NCBI RefSeq assembly: GCF_025639885.1
Contig: NZ_CP106738.1
Span: forward strand, 1,736,001 to 1,800,000
Length of the DNA: 64,000 nucleotides
Reading direction: 5' to 3'
From: Roseovarius pelagicus
GTDB taxonomy: Bacteria; Pseudomonadota; Alphaproteobacteria; Rhodobacterales; Rhodobacteraceae
The position numbers and the translations under genes are program-made. Below, one piece after another: positions 44,384 to 52,338 of the stretch. The notes under the pieces are model-generated. The model did not search any database, had not been told where the DNA came from, and was given only the letters and a program-made list of their open reading frames with translations. Each line of letters begins with the position of its first letter. Position 1 is the stretch's first letter.

Positions 44384-45184
44384 TCAACGCGCGTGTGGAT
44401 TGAGCAGCCTTTCAACGAGCAGGCTTTGCGGATCGCGCAACGGTTCGATAACATCGAAATGGTGCTGCCCCGGCACCACCACATGCGCGGCATTCCATGC
44501 CTCTGCCAGCCATCGCGCCTGATCCAGAAAAACCGGACGTTCGTCACCGCCGACCCAGACTGTGACCGGCATATTCGGCGCGGGGTACAGTGCCGGGCTT
44601 TCTGCTGCGGCCTCGTCGTCGGTCAGTCGAAAATCGGTATTCATCGCAGTTCCCATCAGTGGACGCAGGTCCGAGACAGGCGAAATCGGCAGGATATGAC
44701 CAATCCGGCCCGCAACCGGCGCAGGTAGCATCCCCGCCAGCCCCATGCGCGCGACCAGATGTCCGCCAGCCGAATGCCCGGTTAGCATTATGGGGCCAGC
44801 CACTCGCTCTGCCGCCACACAGACCGCTTGTGCGATCTGGCGTGTAATCTCGCTGATCCGCACATCGGGGCAGAGATCATAAGATGGCATCGCCACTGCC
44901 CATCCCCTTGCCACGGGTCCCGCGGCAAAATGGGACCAGAAGATTCGATGGAATTTTAGCCAATATCCGCCATGCACAAAAACACACAGACCCTGTGGCT
45001 TACCTTTCGGCAAAAAGAGGTCGAATGCTGTGCGTTTGGTATCGCCATAGGGTATGTCCAGCCGGGCATGCCCCGCATCGACCAGTTTATCGCGATAGTC
45101 GGCGGCCGATGCCGCCCACCGGGGCGGATACCCATTGGCGTCCGGAATATAGGGCATATTGGCGTAGGCGTCGTCTAGGTCCAT
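44384..45184 (-). CDS. Alpha/beta hydrolase, esterase/arylformamidase-like
   Basis: This 266-residue alpha/beta hydrolase has the oxyanion motif HGGYW and the nucleophile elbow GHSAGG. A late GQHHFDVIEPL holds the catalytic His, and an Asp precedes it. HGGYW is typical of kynurenine-formamidase-like esterases. The ATG at 45184 was chosen since the frame extending to 45286 has no family similarity. The substrate is unknown. It converges with the P1 peptidase gene (15-base gap) and is divergent from gabD, with a small dyad between. Confidence 0.82.
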   Translation of the reverse strand: MDLDDAYANMPYIPDANGYPPRWAASAADYRDKLVDAGHARLDIPYGDTKRTAFDLFLPKGKPQGLCVFVHGGYWLKFHRIFWSHFAAGPVARGWAVAMPSYDLCPDVRISEITRQIAQAVCVAAERVAGPIMLTGHSAGGHLVARMGLAGMLPAPVAGRIGHILPISPVSDLRPLMGTAMNTDFRLTDDEAAAESPALYPAPNMPVTVWVGGDERPVFLDQARWLAEAWNAAHVVVPGQHHFDVIEPLRDPQSLLVERLLNPHAR

Positions 45185-45209
45185 AGTTGCATTATCTCCA
45201 ACGTGGTAC

Positions 45210-45226
45210 TGGACAACACTAGTCCA
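45210..45226. promoter_or_regulatory. Small dyad between hydrolase and gabD
   Basis: TGGAC (45210–45214) and GTCCA (45222–45226) form a 5-bp dyad with a 7-base spacer, centred in the 106-base divergent intergenic region. It could be an operator; arms of this length also arise by chance. Confidence 0.3.
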
Positions 45227-45290
45227 AGATGCTTTGCCGTTCCGAGACGAAGTTCTGACACAAGACGCTCGAAACGAAAAGGACACAACA

Positions 45291-46760
45291 ATGAGTGATA
45301 CCGATCTGAAATCTCTGTTGAAAGATCCCTCCCTGCTGGCCGAGAACGCCTACGTTAACGGTGAATGGGTCGCCGGTGATGGCACATTCGACGTCACCAA
45401 CCCCGCCCGAGGCGACGTTATCGCAAAGGTTGCGGACCTCAGCCGCGCACAGGTCGCCGAGGCGATCGCTGCCGCAGAAGCCGCGCAAAAGGAATGGGCC
45501 AAATGGACCGGCAAGGAGCGCGCCGCAGTTCTGCGCAAATTGTTCGACCTGATGATGGAAAACCAGGACGATCTGGCAACAATCCTGACCGCCGAACAAG
45601 GTAAACCTCTGGCAGAAGCCAAGGGTGAAGTCGCTTACGGCGCATCCTTCTTCGAGTTCTTTGGTGAAGAAGCCAAGCGTATCTATGGCGAAACGATCCC
45701 CGGCCACCAGCGCGACAAGCGGATTACTGTGATCAAGCAGCCCATCGGTGTTGCAGCGTCTATCACACCGTGGAACTTCCCCAACGCGATGATCACCCGC
45801 AAGGCGGCACCGGCACTGGCCGCCGGGTGTGCCTTTGTGGGCCGTCCTGCTGCCGAAACACCGCTGTCTGCGACTGCGATGGGTGTGCTGGCCGAACGCG
45901 CGGGCATTCCCAAAGGTGTGTTTAACATCGTCACCTCCTCGCGCAGTTCCGAAGTTGGCAAGGAATTCTGCGAAAACCCCGCAGTGCGCAAACTTACCTT
46001 TACCGGCAGCACCGAAGTGGGCCGTATCCTGATGCGTCAGGCCGCGGATCAAGTTATGAAGTGCTCGATGGAGCTGGGCGGCAACGCGCCGTTCATCGTG
46101 TTCGACGACGCCGATCTGGATGCCGCTGTTGAGGGCGCGATCCTGTGTAAATTCCGCAACAACGGTCAGACCTGCGTTTGTGCCAACCGCATTTACGTTC
46201 AGGCAGGCGTCTACGATGCATTCGCCGAAAAGCTGAACGATGCAGTCTCCAAGCTGAAAATCGGTGACGGCATGGAAGAGGGCGTCGCTCTCGGGCCGCT
46301 GATCAACGCGGATGCTATAGAAAAGGTGCAGGAGCACGTCGCTGATGCAAAATCCAAGGGCGCGAACGTCCTCATGGGTGGCGGTGAGCCGATGCAAGGC
46401 GAAGGATACTTTCTGCCGCCAACAATCCTGACCGACGTGACGCAGGATATGCAGGTCAGCAAGGACGAGACGTTTGGCCCGCTCGCGCCGCTCTTCAAAT
46501 TCGAGAACGAAGACGACGTGATCGCCATGGCGAATGACACAATCTTCGGGTTGGCCAGCTACTTTTATGCCAAGGATCTCAGCCGGGTATACAAGGTGGC
46601 CGAGGCGCTGGAATATGGGATCGTCGGAGTGAACACTGGCATCATCTCGACCGAAGTGGCGCCGTTCGGCGGCGTAAAGCAATCCGGCCTTGGCCGCGAA
46701 GGCAGCCATCACGGCATCGACGATTATCTGGAAATGAAGTATATTTGCATGTCGGTATAA
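45291..46760 (+). CDS. gabD: NAD(P)-dependent succinate-semialdehyde dehydrogenase
   Basis: This 489-residue aldehyde dehydrogenase has TPWNFPNAMITRK, FTGSTEVGR, SMELGGNAPFIVF with the general-base Glu, and NNGQTCVCANRIYV with the catalytic Cys and a second Cys two residues on, typical of GabD. It oxidises succinate semialdehyde to succinate, linking GABA-type catabolism to the TCA cycle. At residue 185 an Arg (VGRPAAETP) replaces the Lys that in most ALDHs contacts the NAD(P) ribose or phosphate. The start ATG at 45291 follows an AAAAGGA. Its link to neighbours is unclear. A bidirectional terminator follows. Confidence 0.9.
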   Translation: MSDTDLKSLLKDPSLLAENAYVNGEWVAGDGTFDVTNPARGDVIAKVADLSRAQVAEAIAAAEAAQKEWAKWTGKERAAVLRKLFDLMMENQDDLATILTAEQGKPLAEAKGEVAYGASFFEFFGEEAKRIYGETIPGHQRDKRITVIKQPIGVAASITPWNFPNAMITRKAAPALAAGCAFVGRPAAETPLSATAMGVLAERAGIPKGVFNIVTSSRSSEVGKEFCENPAVRKLTFTGSTEVGRILMRQAADQVMKCSMELGGNAPFIVFDDADLDAAVEGAILCKFRNNGQTCVCANRIYVQAGVYDAFAEKLNDAVSKLKIGDGMEEGVALGPLINADAIEKVQEHVADAKSKGANVLMGGGEPMQGEGYFLPPTILTDVTQDMQVSKDETFGPLAPLFKFENEDDVIAMANDTIFGLASYFYAKDLSRVYKVAEALEYGIVGVNTGIISTEVAPFGGVKQSGLGREGSHHGIDDYLEMKYICMSV

Positions 46761-46802
46761 CGTCGGTATCGCGTCGGTTTCACATCGGCGCGTTCACGTA
46801 CT

Positions 46803-46832
46803 AAAAAGGGGCCAAATTGGCCCCTTTTTTTT
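46803..46832. terminator. Bidirectional terminator between gabD and the PRC-barrel gene
   Basis: AAAAAGGGGCC (46803–46813) and GGCCCCTTTTT (46819–46829) form a perfect stem with a 5-base AT loop and T tracts on both strands. It serves both convergent genes. Confidence 0.93.
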
Positions 46833-46850
46833 GTGCTTATCTGCCGTGGA

Positions 46851-47294
46851 TCAATTCCAGAATCCCTCATCGACATCCTTCATGGTCTTCAGTTGGTCTT
46901 CGCTCAAGCGGGTGACATAGGCGTATGTATTGTCCTGTGTCGGCACCAGCTTCACGTCGTCAGTGGCAATCACCACATGCTTGTCGCCGATGTCGAGAAA
47001 GCCGCCGATCTCAGCCACGATTCCGACCATCTGGCCTTCGGGCGTCAGAATGATATCTTCGATCTGGCCGATCTTGTTCCAGTCGGGCCCAACAGCAGTG
47101 TCCACCGACATATTGGTCCATTTGTCATCTGCGGCATTGGTCGAAAACACCGAACCGCCGGTGATGTCGCGGGTGCGGATCAAGTCACCTTGCAGGGCCA
47201 TCAGTTTGGCGCTGGCGTCTTGGGCCGGTGCGACTGTTGCAAAGGTGGACAATGCCAATGTGCTGGCGGCGAGGGTGGTTATGACGTTTTTCAT
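46851..47294 (-). CDS. Exported PRC-barrel domain protein
   Basis: This 147-residue protein has a signal peptide of about 24 residues ending near APAQD. The PRC-barrel-like domain is visible as WNKIGQIEDIILTPEGQMVGIVAEIGGFLDIGDKHVVIA, of which IGQIEDIILTPEG is the core motif. Alphaproteobacterial members with signal peptides are periplasmic, often stress-related, and of unknown function. It is transcribed alone, ahead of the shared terminator with gabD, and downstream of hsp20 on the same strand with a separate hsp20 terminator between. Confidence 0.85.
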   Translation of the reverse strand: MKNVITTLAASTLALSTFATVAPAQDASAKLMALQGDLIRTRDITGGSVFSTNAADDKWTNMSVDTAVGPDWNKIGQIEDIILTPEGQMVGIVAEIGGFLDIGDKHVVIATDDVKLVPTQDNTYAYVTRLSEDQLKTMKDVDEGFWN

Positions 47295-47411
47295 GTCTGA
47301 TTTCCTCCTGTATCAGGGTTTCATCAGGTCAACGCAGCCCTCGTCCCGCATGTTCCAAACAGATCGCTTGCCGTGGCGGCAGGCTCGGTTGGGCATTGGT
47401 CTGCCATGACG

Positions 47412-47439
47412 AAAAAGGCCCGGCAATTTGCCGGGCCTT
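47412..47439 (-). terminator. Intrinsic terminator after hsp20
   Basis: Read on the minus strand, AAGGCCCGGC and GCCGGGCCTT (47430–47439 with 47415–47424) form a perfect 10-bp stem with a 5-base loop and are followed by a T tract (47412–47416). It begins 24 bases after the hsp20 stop. Confidence 0.9.
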
Positions 47440-47462
47440 CAGCGCAATCAGAGAGCTGTGGA

Positions 47463-47933
47463 TCAGTTGACAGCCTTGGCGTCGACCACGTCCTTGTCGG
47501 TGTTGGTCGATCCGCTTTCGATTGCGATGCGGCGCGGTTTCAGTGCCTCGGGCACTTCTCGCACCAGATCAATATGCAGCATGCCGTCTGCATGGGCCGC
47601 TCCGGTGATCCGCACGTGATCCGCCAATTGGAAGCGTCGTTCGAACGCGCGGGTGGCAATGCCCCGGTGCAGATAGTTGCGGTTGGCGTCATCATCCGCC
47701 TTGCGTGCCGCGACGATCAGCGCGCCCTCTTTCACTTCGACTGACAGGTCGGCATCGGCAAAGCCTGCAACCGCAATCGAGATACGGTAGGCATCATCGG
47801 CTGTCTTTTCGATATTGTAAGGTGGATAGGTCGGCTGGGCGACATCACTGGACAGAACGCGGTCCATCATGTCTGCAATTTGGTCAAAGCCGACGGTGGC
47901 CCGGTAAAGTGGAGCCAGATCAAAGTTTCGCAT
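47463..47933 (-). CDS. Hsp20 family small heat-shock protein
   Basis: This 156-residue protein of the IbpA type begins MRNFDLAPLYRATVGFD. It has the alpha-crystallin domain with YPPYNIEKTADDAYRISIAVAG near its start and FERRFQLADHVRITGA, then a C-terminal tail. It is a holdase that binds unfolding proteins under heat. Expression appears doubly heat-controlled: a sigma-32-like promoter at 48031–48059 and a ROSE-like thermometer leader with GGAGGAT and the UYGCU element just before the start codon. The usual I-x-I tail motif is not clear; KPRRIAIES contains RIAIE, close to it. Confidence 0.93.
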   Translation of the reverse strand: MRNFDLAPLYRATVGFDQIADMMDRVLSSDVAQPTYPPYNIEKTADDAYRISIAVAGFADADLSVEVKEGALIVAARKADDDANRNYLHRGIATRAFERRFQLADHVRITGAAHADGMLHIDLVREVPEALKPRRIAIESGSTNTDKDVVDAKAVN

Positions 47934-48024
47934 GGGTCATCCTCCATTGAGCGATAACAATATGGTGTGACCTTCCCATCTGGGACAGGCCGGGTTCCGT
48001 CCGGCCCGCGACGCGGCACCGAAC
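47934..48024 (-). ncRNA. ROSE-like RNA thermometer in the hsp20 leader
   Basis: The minus-strand leader of about 90 bases ends with TCGCTC-AATG-GAGGATGACCC before the ATG. This matches the ROSE signature, a UYGCU element (47950–47954) a few bases upstream of a GGAGGAT ribosome binding site (47939–47945), seen in rhizobial small heat-shock genes. Further upstream are GC-rich segments able to form other hairpins (for example CCCA-ga-TGGG). At low temperature the site would be masked; heat would open it. Confidence 0.55.
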
Positions 48025-48030
48025 ATGCCA

Positions 48031-48059
48031 TATGTGGGGAATGACAACGCTGTTTCAAG
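48031..48059 (-). promoter_or_regulatory. Sigma-32 (RpoH)-like promoter of hsp20
   Basis: On the minus strand CTTGAAA (48059–48053) is followed after 13 bases by CCCCACATA (48039–48031), close to the RpoH consensus CTTGAA-N13-14-CCCCATnT. The predicted transcript start near 48024 gives a leader of about 90 bases, the right length for a ROSE element. Confidence 0.7.
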
Positions 48060-48094
48060 TACCGCAGATACTGCGAAACCGCCCGCCCCCGAAA

Positions 48095-48892
48095 TCAGGG
48101 TTTTGCAAATTTCGCGCCGGAAGCGCCACCGCCCTGTCCCACCTTTATCCGCTTGATCCGCGCGGGCCCGGTTTGGACAGATGCGCGCAAGTCGCGCTTT
48201 AGCCGGTCGACGACGTCTGGCAGGTCCATTCCATAGGCAACCGTAGCGCCATCCTGTTTTCCACCTGCGCTGATCAGGGACACAATACGCGCGCGACCTG
48301 CCTCGCGCGTAAAGACGGGCGCACCGGACGAACCAAACGTCACATTGCAGTCAAACGCCATCAGCCCCTGCCCCGCGGCCGTCACACCGCAATCGCGTTG
48401 CCATGACAGCGCCGCATCGCGCCCTTTGCCGTAGCTGACCACGCTCACCCGCTGCCCCGGACGCCGGGGCGCTGCCAGAACGAACGGGCTGGCAACCGCG
48501 CTGGGGATGGCTTTCTTTAACACCAGAAGGGCCGCGTCGTGACGCAAGTTGTTGGCATCAAGCCCACCCAGAGGCGCGTAATCGGTATGCGCGGCGATCT
48601 GGGCGACACGGCTTTGCGAGATGAAAACGCCATCCCGCAATCCTGCGCGAAATATCAGATCGTCCGGTTCGATCATCGCGCCTTGTTCATCATACACGCA
48701 ATGCGCAGCCGTCAGCACGGTGTCCGGGGCGATCAGCGCACCCGTGCAATATCCGTCGCCGCCGATCTCGATCCTGCCGACCGCCTCCCATCCAAAGAGG
48801 TCATCCCGGTCTGTCAGGCGCACCAGCCCGCTGGCCGCAACAACCTGCGGCAACAGCGCGAACGCCAGCATATAAATGACGCGCAGTTTCAT
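48095..48892 (-). CDS. Secreted trypsin-like serine protease (second of tandem pair)
   Basis: This 265-residue S1-family protein has a signal peptide of about 20 residues ending near VVAAS. The catalytic triad is in VLTAAHCVYD (His), NLRHDAALLVLKK (Asp) and TFGSSGAPVF (Ser, with S-S-G-A-P in place of the usual D-S-G-G/S-P). It begins in a four-base ATGA overlap with the upstream protease, so the pair is translationally coupled. Its last seven residues GAKFAKP are identical to those of its neighbour. It would act in the periplasm or outside the cell; the substrate is unknown. Confidence 0.88.
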   Translation of the reverse strand: MKLRVIYMLAFALLPQVVAASGLVRLTDRDDLFGWEAVGRIEIGGDGYCTGALIAPDTVLTAAHCVYDEQGAMIEPDDLIFRAGLRDGVFISQSRVAQIAAHTDYAPLGGLDANNLRHDAALLVLKKAIPSAVASPFVLAAPRRPGQRVSVVSYGKGRDAALSWQRDCGVTAAGQGLMAFDCNVTFGSSGAPVFTREAGRARIVSLISAGGKQDGATVAYGMDLPDVVDRLKRDLRASVQTGPARIKRIKVGQGGGASGAKFAKP

Positions 48893-49695
48893 GGCTTGGC
48901 AAATTTCGCACCCGTCGTCCGGCGCACTCCCACGATATTCATCTGCGGCGCATCGGATTGCTGGACACCTTCGCCAGCATCCAATGCCGCACGCAGCACC
49001 GCCAACGGCTCTTCCAGTTGTGTGCCCAGTGACACCTTGCGGCCATTGACCTCTGCCATGGCCGACACGACTGATACGACACGGGGCGTGCCGCTTTCAA
49101 AGCTGAAGATCGGCGCACCGGATGCCCCATAGGTCACATCGCACGACATCACCAAGACACCCTGCTGGCGGGCAATGACATCACACACCTCCTGTAGCGA
49201 AGGCGCCTCTGACCGACCACGCGCATAGCTGACGACACCGATACGCTGGCCCTTGATCGGGCGTCGATCCGTCTCGAACGGTTCTACCCGCCCATTGCGG
49301 ATCGGGTGGTGCAGTTCCAGCAGCGCCACATCATTGCGCACCCGGTCTGCCGCGATCTGCTGATCAAAGATATAGCTGGGGTGGACCACGGCGCGACGTA
49401 TCCAACGATAGGCTGATGCGCGACCATTGCGCCAGCCCGCTAAAAATTCGATCTTGTTCTGGTCGATCCGCTTTCCGGTCGCCTTGTCAAAGAGGCAATG
49501 GGCCGCTGTCAGCACCAGATCAGGCGCGATCAATGTGCCTGTGCAAAATCCCCGCCCCGCCAGATCAAGCCGCCCGACAGCCTCCCATGCGCGACCATCA
49601 TCGCCGGTGTCGAGCCTCTGCAACTGTGTCTGCTGTGCCGATACAGGCGATATGATCACAGCAACCGCAAAGGCCACCAGCAAGCTGCGCAGCAT
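48889..49695 (-). CDS. Secreted trypsin-like serine protease (first of tandem pair)
   Basis: This 268-residue S1-family protein has a signal peptide (MLRSLLVAFAVAVIISPVSA). The triad is in VLTAAHCLFD (His), RNDVALLELHHP (Asp) and TYGASGAPIF (Ser, with ASGAP). Overall layout and many segments (WEAVGRLDLAGRGFCTGTLIAPD versus the same region of the neighbour) show the two proteases arose by duplication. Start ATG at 49695 was chosen since it begins the signal peptide; a frame to 49767 adds unrelated residues. Both end GAKFAKP. The genes follow glcF on the same strand after about 90 bases. Confidence 0.88.
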   Translation of the reverse strand: MLRSLLVAFAVAVIISPVSAQQTQLQRLDTGDDGRAWEAVGRLDLAGRGFCTGTLIAPDLVLTAAHCLFDKATGKRIDQNKIEFLAGWRNGRASAYRWIRRAVVHPSYIFDQQIAADRVRNDVALLELHHPIRNGRVEPFETDRRPIKGQRIGVVSYARGRSEAPSLQEVCDVIARQQGVLVMSCDVTYGASGAPIFSFESGTPRVVSVVSAMAEVNGRKVSLGTQLEEPLAVLRAALDAGEGVQQSDAPQMNIVGVRRTTGAKFAKP

Positions 49696-49782
49696 GAAAC
49701 ACTCCCAAATCCAGTTCTGTTGCACCGCTACCAAGGATTTGAGGCATTTGTTTGGCACGATCGCCAAACCAGCAAATCAATT

Positions 49783-51105
49783 TCAGCGGTTCAGGTTCGG
49801 GATGGGCAGTTTCCCGTCGAGCGCGGGCGGTTTCGGACCACCAGTGGCCCAGTCCAGCAACTCAACCGTATGCACAATGGGTATCTCGGTTCCGCTGCCA
49901 ATCTGCATCATGCAGCCGATGTTTCCGGCTGCGATGGCATCCGGCGATTTCGCTTCCAGCGTGCGCACCTTGCGCGTCTTTAGTTGCCCAGAAATTTCGG
50001 GCTGCATCAGGTTGTAGGTGCCAGCCGAACCACAGCACAGGTGGCTGTCGGCGGGCTCCACCACTGTGAACCCGGCGCGCTTCAGCAGGTCTTTGGGAAA
50101 GGTCTTTATCTGTTGTCCGTGCTGCAACGAACAGGCCGCATGATAGGCAATCGTCAGGTCCTTGGCCGACCCGTCCGGCATATCGAGCGTCATCAGCAAC
50201 TCCGAGATATCCATCGCGATCCCCGAGATCCGCGCCGCATCCTGCGCCAACGGGTCGTGCCGGAACATATGCCCGTAATCCTTGACCGTGGTGCCGCATC
50301 CGGATGTGTTGATGACAATGGCATCCAGGCCGTCACCGTCCATTTCGGCCGCCCAAGCATGGATATTCTTTGCGGCGGTGGCATGGCTCTTGGTCGCCTT
50401 GCCCATATGGTGCGTCAGCGCGCCGCAACAGCCTGCGCCCTTGGCCACCACCACTTCGCAGCCCAGCCGCGTTAACAGCCGGATCGTGGCATCGTTGATA
50501 TCGGTATTCAGCGCCTTTTGGGCGCAGCCCGTCATCAGTGCCACACGTTTTCCGGCGCGCACGGCACCAGTAGCCGGCAAAAATGTCTGTGGGTCATCAT
50601 TGCGGCTGACCGGCGGCACCTGCTTCGGTGCCATCTCCAACATCGCGCGCAACCGCGCATCTGGCATCAATCGGGCGAAGGGCCGCCCAAGCTTGGCCCC
50701 CAGCAGCGCGATGCGAAATCGCATTGGGTGGGGCAAAATACGCGCCAGCACCCAACGCAGCATCCGTTCACCCGGTGGGCGTTTGTAGTTGGCCTCGATA
50801 TAGGCGCGCGCATGATCCACCAGATGCATGTAATGCACCCCCGACGGGCAGGTGGTCATGCAGGCCAGACAACTCAGGCATTTGTCGATATGTCCCACCG
50901 TCTTGGCATCGGGCACACGTTCGTTTTCCAACATATCCTTGATCAGGTAGATGCGCCCGCGCGGGCTATCCAATTCGTCGCCCAAGACCTGATAGGTGGG
51001 GCAAGTCGCTGTGCAAAATCCACAATGCACGCAGGATCGCAGGATTTCATTCGCGCGGCGAATGCCCGGATCTTTCAACTGATTCTCGGTAAACTCAGTG
51101 CGCAT
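49783..51105 (-). CDS. glcF: Glycolate oxidase iron-sulfur subunit GlcF
   Basis: This 440-residue subunit has two [4Fe-4S] clusters, CVHCGFCTATCPT and CLSCLACMTTCPSG, in the N-terminal part. Two CCG-type domains follow (GAGCCGALTHH and HLCCGSAGTYN). It passes electrons from the flavin subunits GlcD and GlcE toward the respiratory chain during oxidation of glycolate to glyoxylate. It starts 24 bases after glcE and is the last gene of the glcDEF operon. Glycolate is a major algal exudate, so the operon suits a marine heterotroph. Confidence 0.95.
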   Translation of the reverse strand: MRTEFTENQLKDPGIRRANEILRSCVHCGFCTATCPTYQVLGDELDSPRGRIYLIKDMLENERVPDAKTVGHIDKCLSCLACMTTCPSGVHYMHLVDHARAYIEANYKRPPGERMLRWVLARILPHPMRFRIALLGAKLGRPFARLMPDARLRAMLEMAPKQVPPVSRNDDPQTFLPATGAVRAGKRVALMTGCAQKALNTDINDATIRLLTRLGCEVVVAKGAGCCGALTHHMGKATKSHATAAKNIHAWAAEMDGDGLDAIVINTSGCGTTVKDYGHMFRHDPLAQDAARISGIAMDISELLMTLDMPDGSAKDLTIAYHAACSLQHGQQIKTFPKDLLKRAGFTVVEPADSHLCCGSAGTYNLMQPEISGQLKTRKVRTLEAKSPDAIAAGNIGCMMQIGSGTEIPIVHTVELLDWATGGPKPPALDGKLPIPNLNR

Positions 51106-51129
51106 CGAAACCGCCCTTTTTCAATAAAG

Positions 51130-52263
51130 TCACGCGACCGACCCCATCAATCCGGGGTTCAGAATACCGCTCGGATCGAACCGCGCGCGCAACCCCGCCT
51201 CCAGTGCGGCCAATGACGACGGCAAGGGGTGAAACGCATCCGGACCAGTCCCACGGACACGCGTCGCATGCCCCCCGACAGCCGCCACAGCGTCCCGGAT
51301 CGCGCTTGCATGACTGTCCCCATTAACCCTGAGCCAGATCAGCCCGCCACCCCAATCATAAATTGCGTCCGCCCCGGAAACCTGCGCCACGACGGTCGGC
51401 GCATCGGTGGGTTTGACAGAGACACGCCAGACATCACCGGCGTGTCCCTTGAACGGCACCACATCCCGGATTGAACACCAGCAAGCGTCAACACACTCGG
51501 GATCTGTCTCAAGCTGAAACACACCAAACTCCCCGAGCAATTTTTGCAGGGCGTTCGCCCGGTAACGCACGGATTTCTCAAAGCCCTCCAGACGGATCAT
51601 CGTCACCGGCACCCCGTCCGACCCCTTTTGCATGTGGGCTGCACCACTAACCTCATAGGGTGATCCCAACGCGCGACAGAGGGCCGCAACGGCACGAACA
51701 TCATCTAACCCCTCAAGGCTCAGCACTCCGCAAAAATCCGACTTCGGCAAAACCTTGAACGATAGTTCTGTCAACACGCCCAACGTCCCGCGACTGCCCG
51801 CCATCAGCTTGACCAGATCATAGCCGGTGACATTCTTCATCACCCGCCCGCCGTTCGATACGACCCGCCCCGCGCCATCAACAAACCGCACCCCCAGCAG
51901 AAAATCGCGCGCCGCCCCCACCTGAATACGGCGCGGACCAGAGATATTGGCCGCGAATACGCCCCCGATCGTCGGTATGCCGTCAGTGCCCAACAAGGGG
52001 CGATGGTCCATTGGTTCAAAGGGCAATCGCTGGCCTTCTTTGGCCAGCGCCGCCTCTACCTCTTCCAGCGGCGTGCCAGCCTTGGCCACCATCGTCAGTG
52101 CACCGGGTTCATAGAGGTCGATGCCGCGCATCGCCGACATGCTCAGTGTCTCACCCGTGCGCGCGCGCTCAACAGATCGCGTGCCGCCACCCTCTATCCG
52201 CAACGGACCAGTGGCGGCTTTGATTATCTCCGCCAGCGCGGTCTCTGTCTCTGGGCGCAACAT
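51130..52263 (-). CDS. glcE: Glycolate oxidase FAD-binding subunit GlcE
   Basis: This 377-residue protein of the FAD-linked oxidase (PCMH) fold has RIEGGGTRSV, TIGGVFAANISGPRR and RVMKNVTGYDLVKLMAGSRGTLG, the last (read as two parts) being a GlcE fingerprint. It works with GlcD and GlcF. The gene lies between glcD and glcF on the same strand; unlike the short glcE–glcF gap (24 bases), 74 bases separate it from glcD, and these hold a double-hairpin repeat (copy C). Confidence 0.93.
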   Translation of the reverse strand: MLRPETETALAEIIKAATGPLRIEGGGTRSVERARTGETLSMSAMRGIDLYEPGALTMVAKAGTPLEEVEAALAKEGQRLPFEPMDHRPLLGTDGIPTIGGVFAANISGPRRIQVGAARDFLLGVRFVDGAGRVVSNGGRVMKNVTGYDLVKLMAGSRGTLGVLTELSFKVLPKSDFCGVLSLEGLDDVRAVAALCRALGSPYEVSGAAHMQKGSDGVPVTMIRLEGFEKSVRYRANALQKLLGEFGVFQLETDPECVDACWCSIRDVVPFKGHAGDVWRVSVKPTDAPTVVAQVSGADAIYDWGGGLIWLRVNGDSHASAIRDAVAAVGGHATRVRGTGPDAFHPLPSSLAALEAGLRARFDPSGILNPGLMGSVA

Positions 52264-52274
52264 GATGTTTCTTC

Positions 52275-52338
52275 TTGCTCCAAATATCCTGGGGTGAGCT
52301 TTGAAACCGGCAGGTTACAAAGCGAGGGGCAAAGCCCC
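52275..52338 (+). repeat. Double-hairpin intergenic repeat, copy C (between glcD and glcE)
   Basis: AAATATCCTGGGG (52282–52294) is followed by an inverted repeat GCTTTG/CAAAGC (52298–52303 with 52318–52323, 14-base loop) and GGGGC-AAA-GCCCC (52326–52338). It ends at the glcD stop codon and is oriented opposite to the genes. It is the third member of the family with copies at 30583 and 32385. Confidence 0.75.

Noticed and set aside
45219..46712. A 497-codon frame antisense to gabD
   Set aside because: Same reasoning: shadow-frame composition against an unambiguous aldehyde dehydrogenase.
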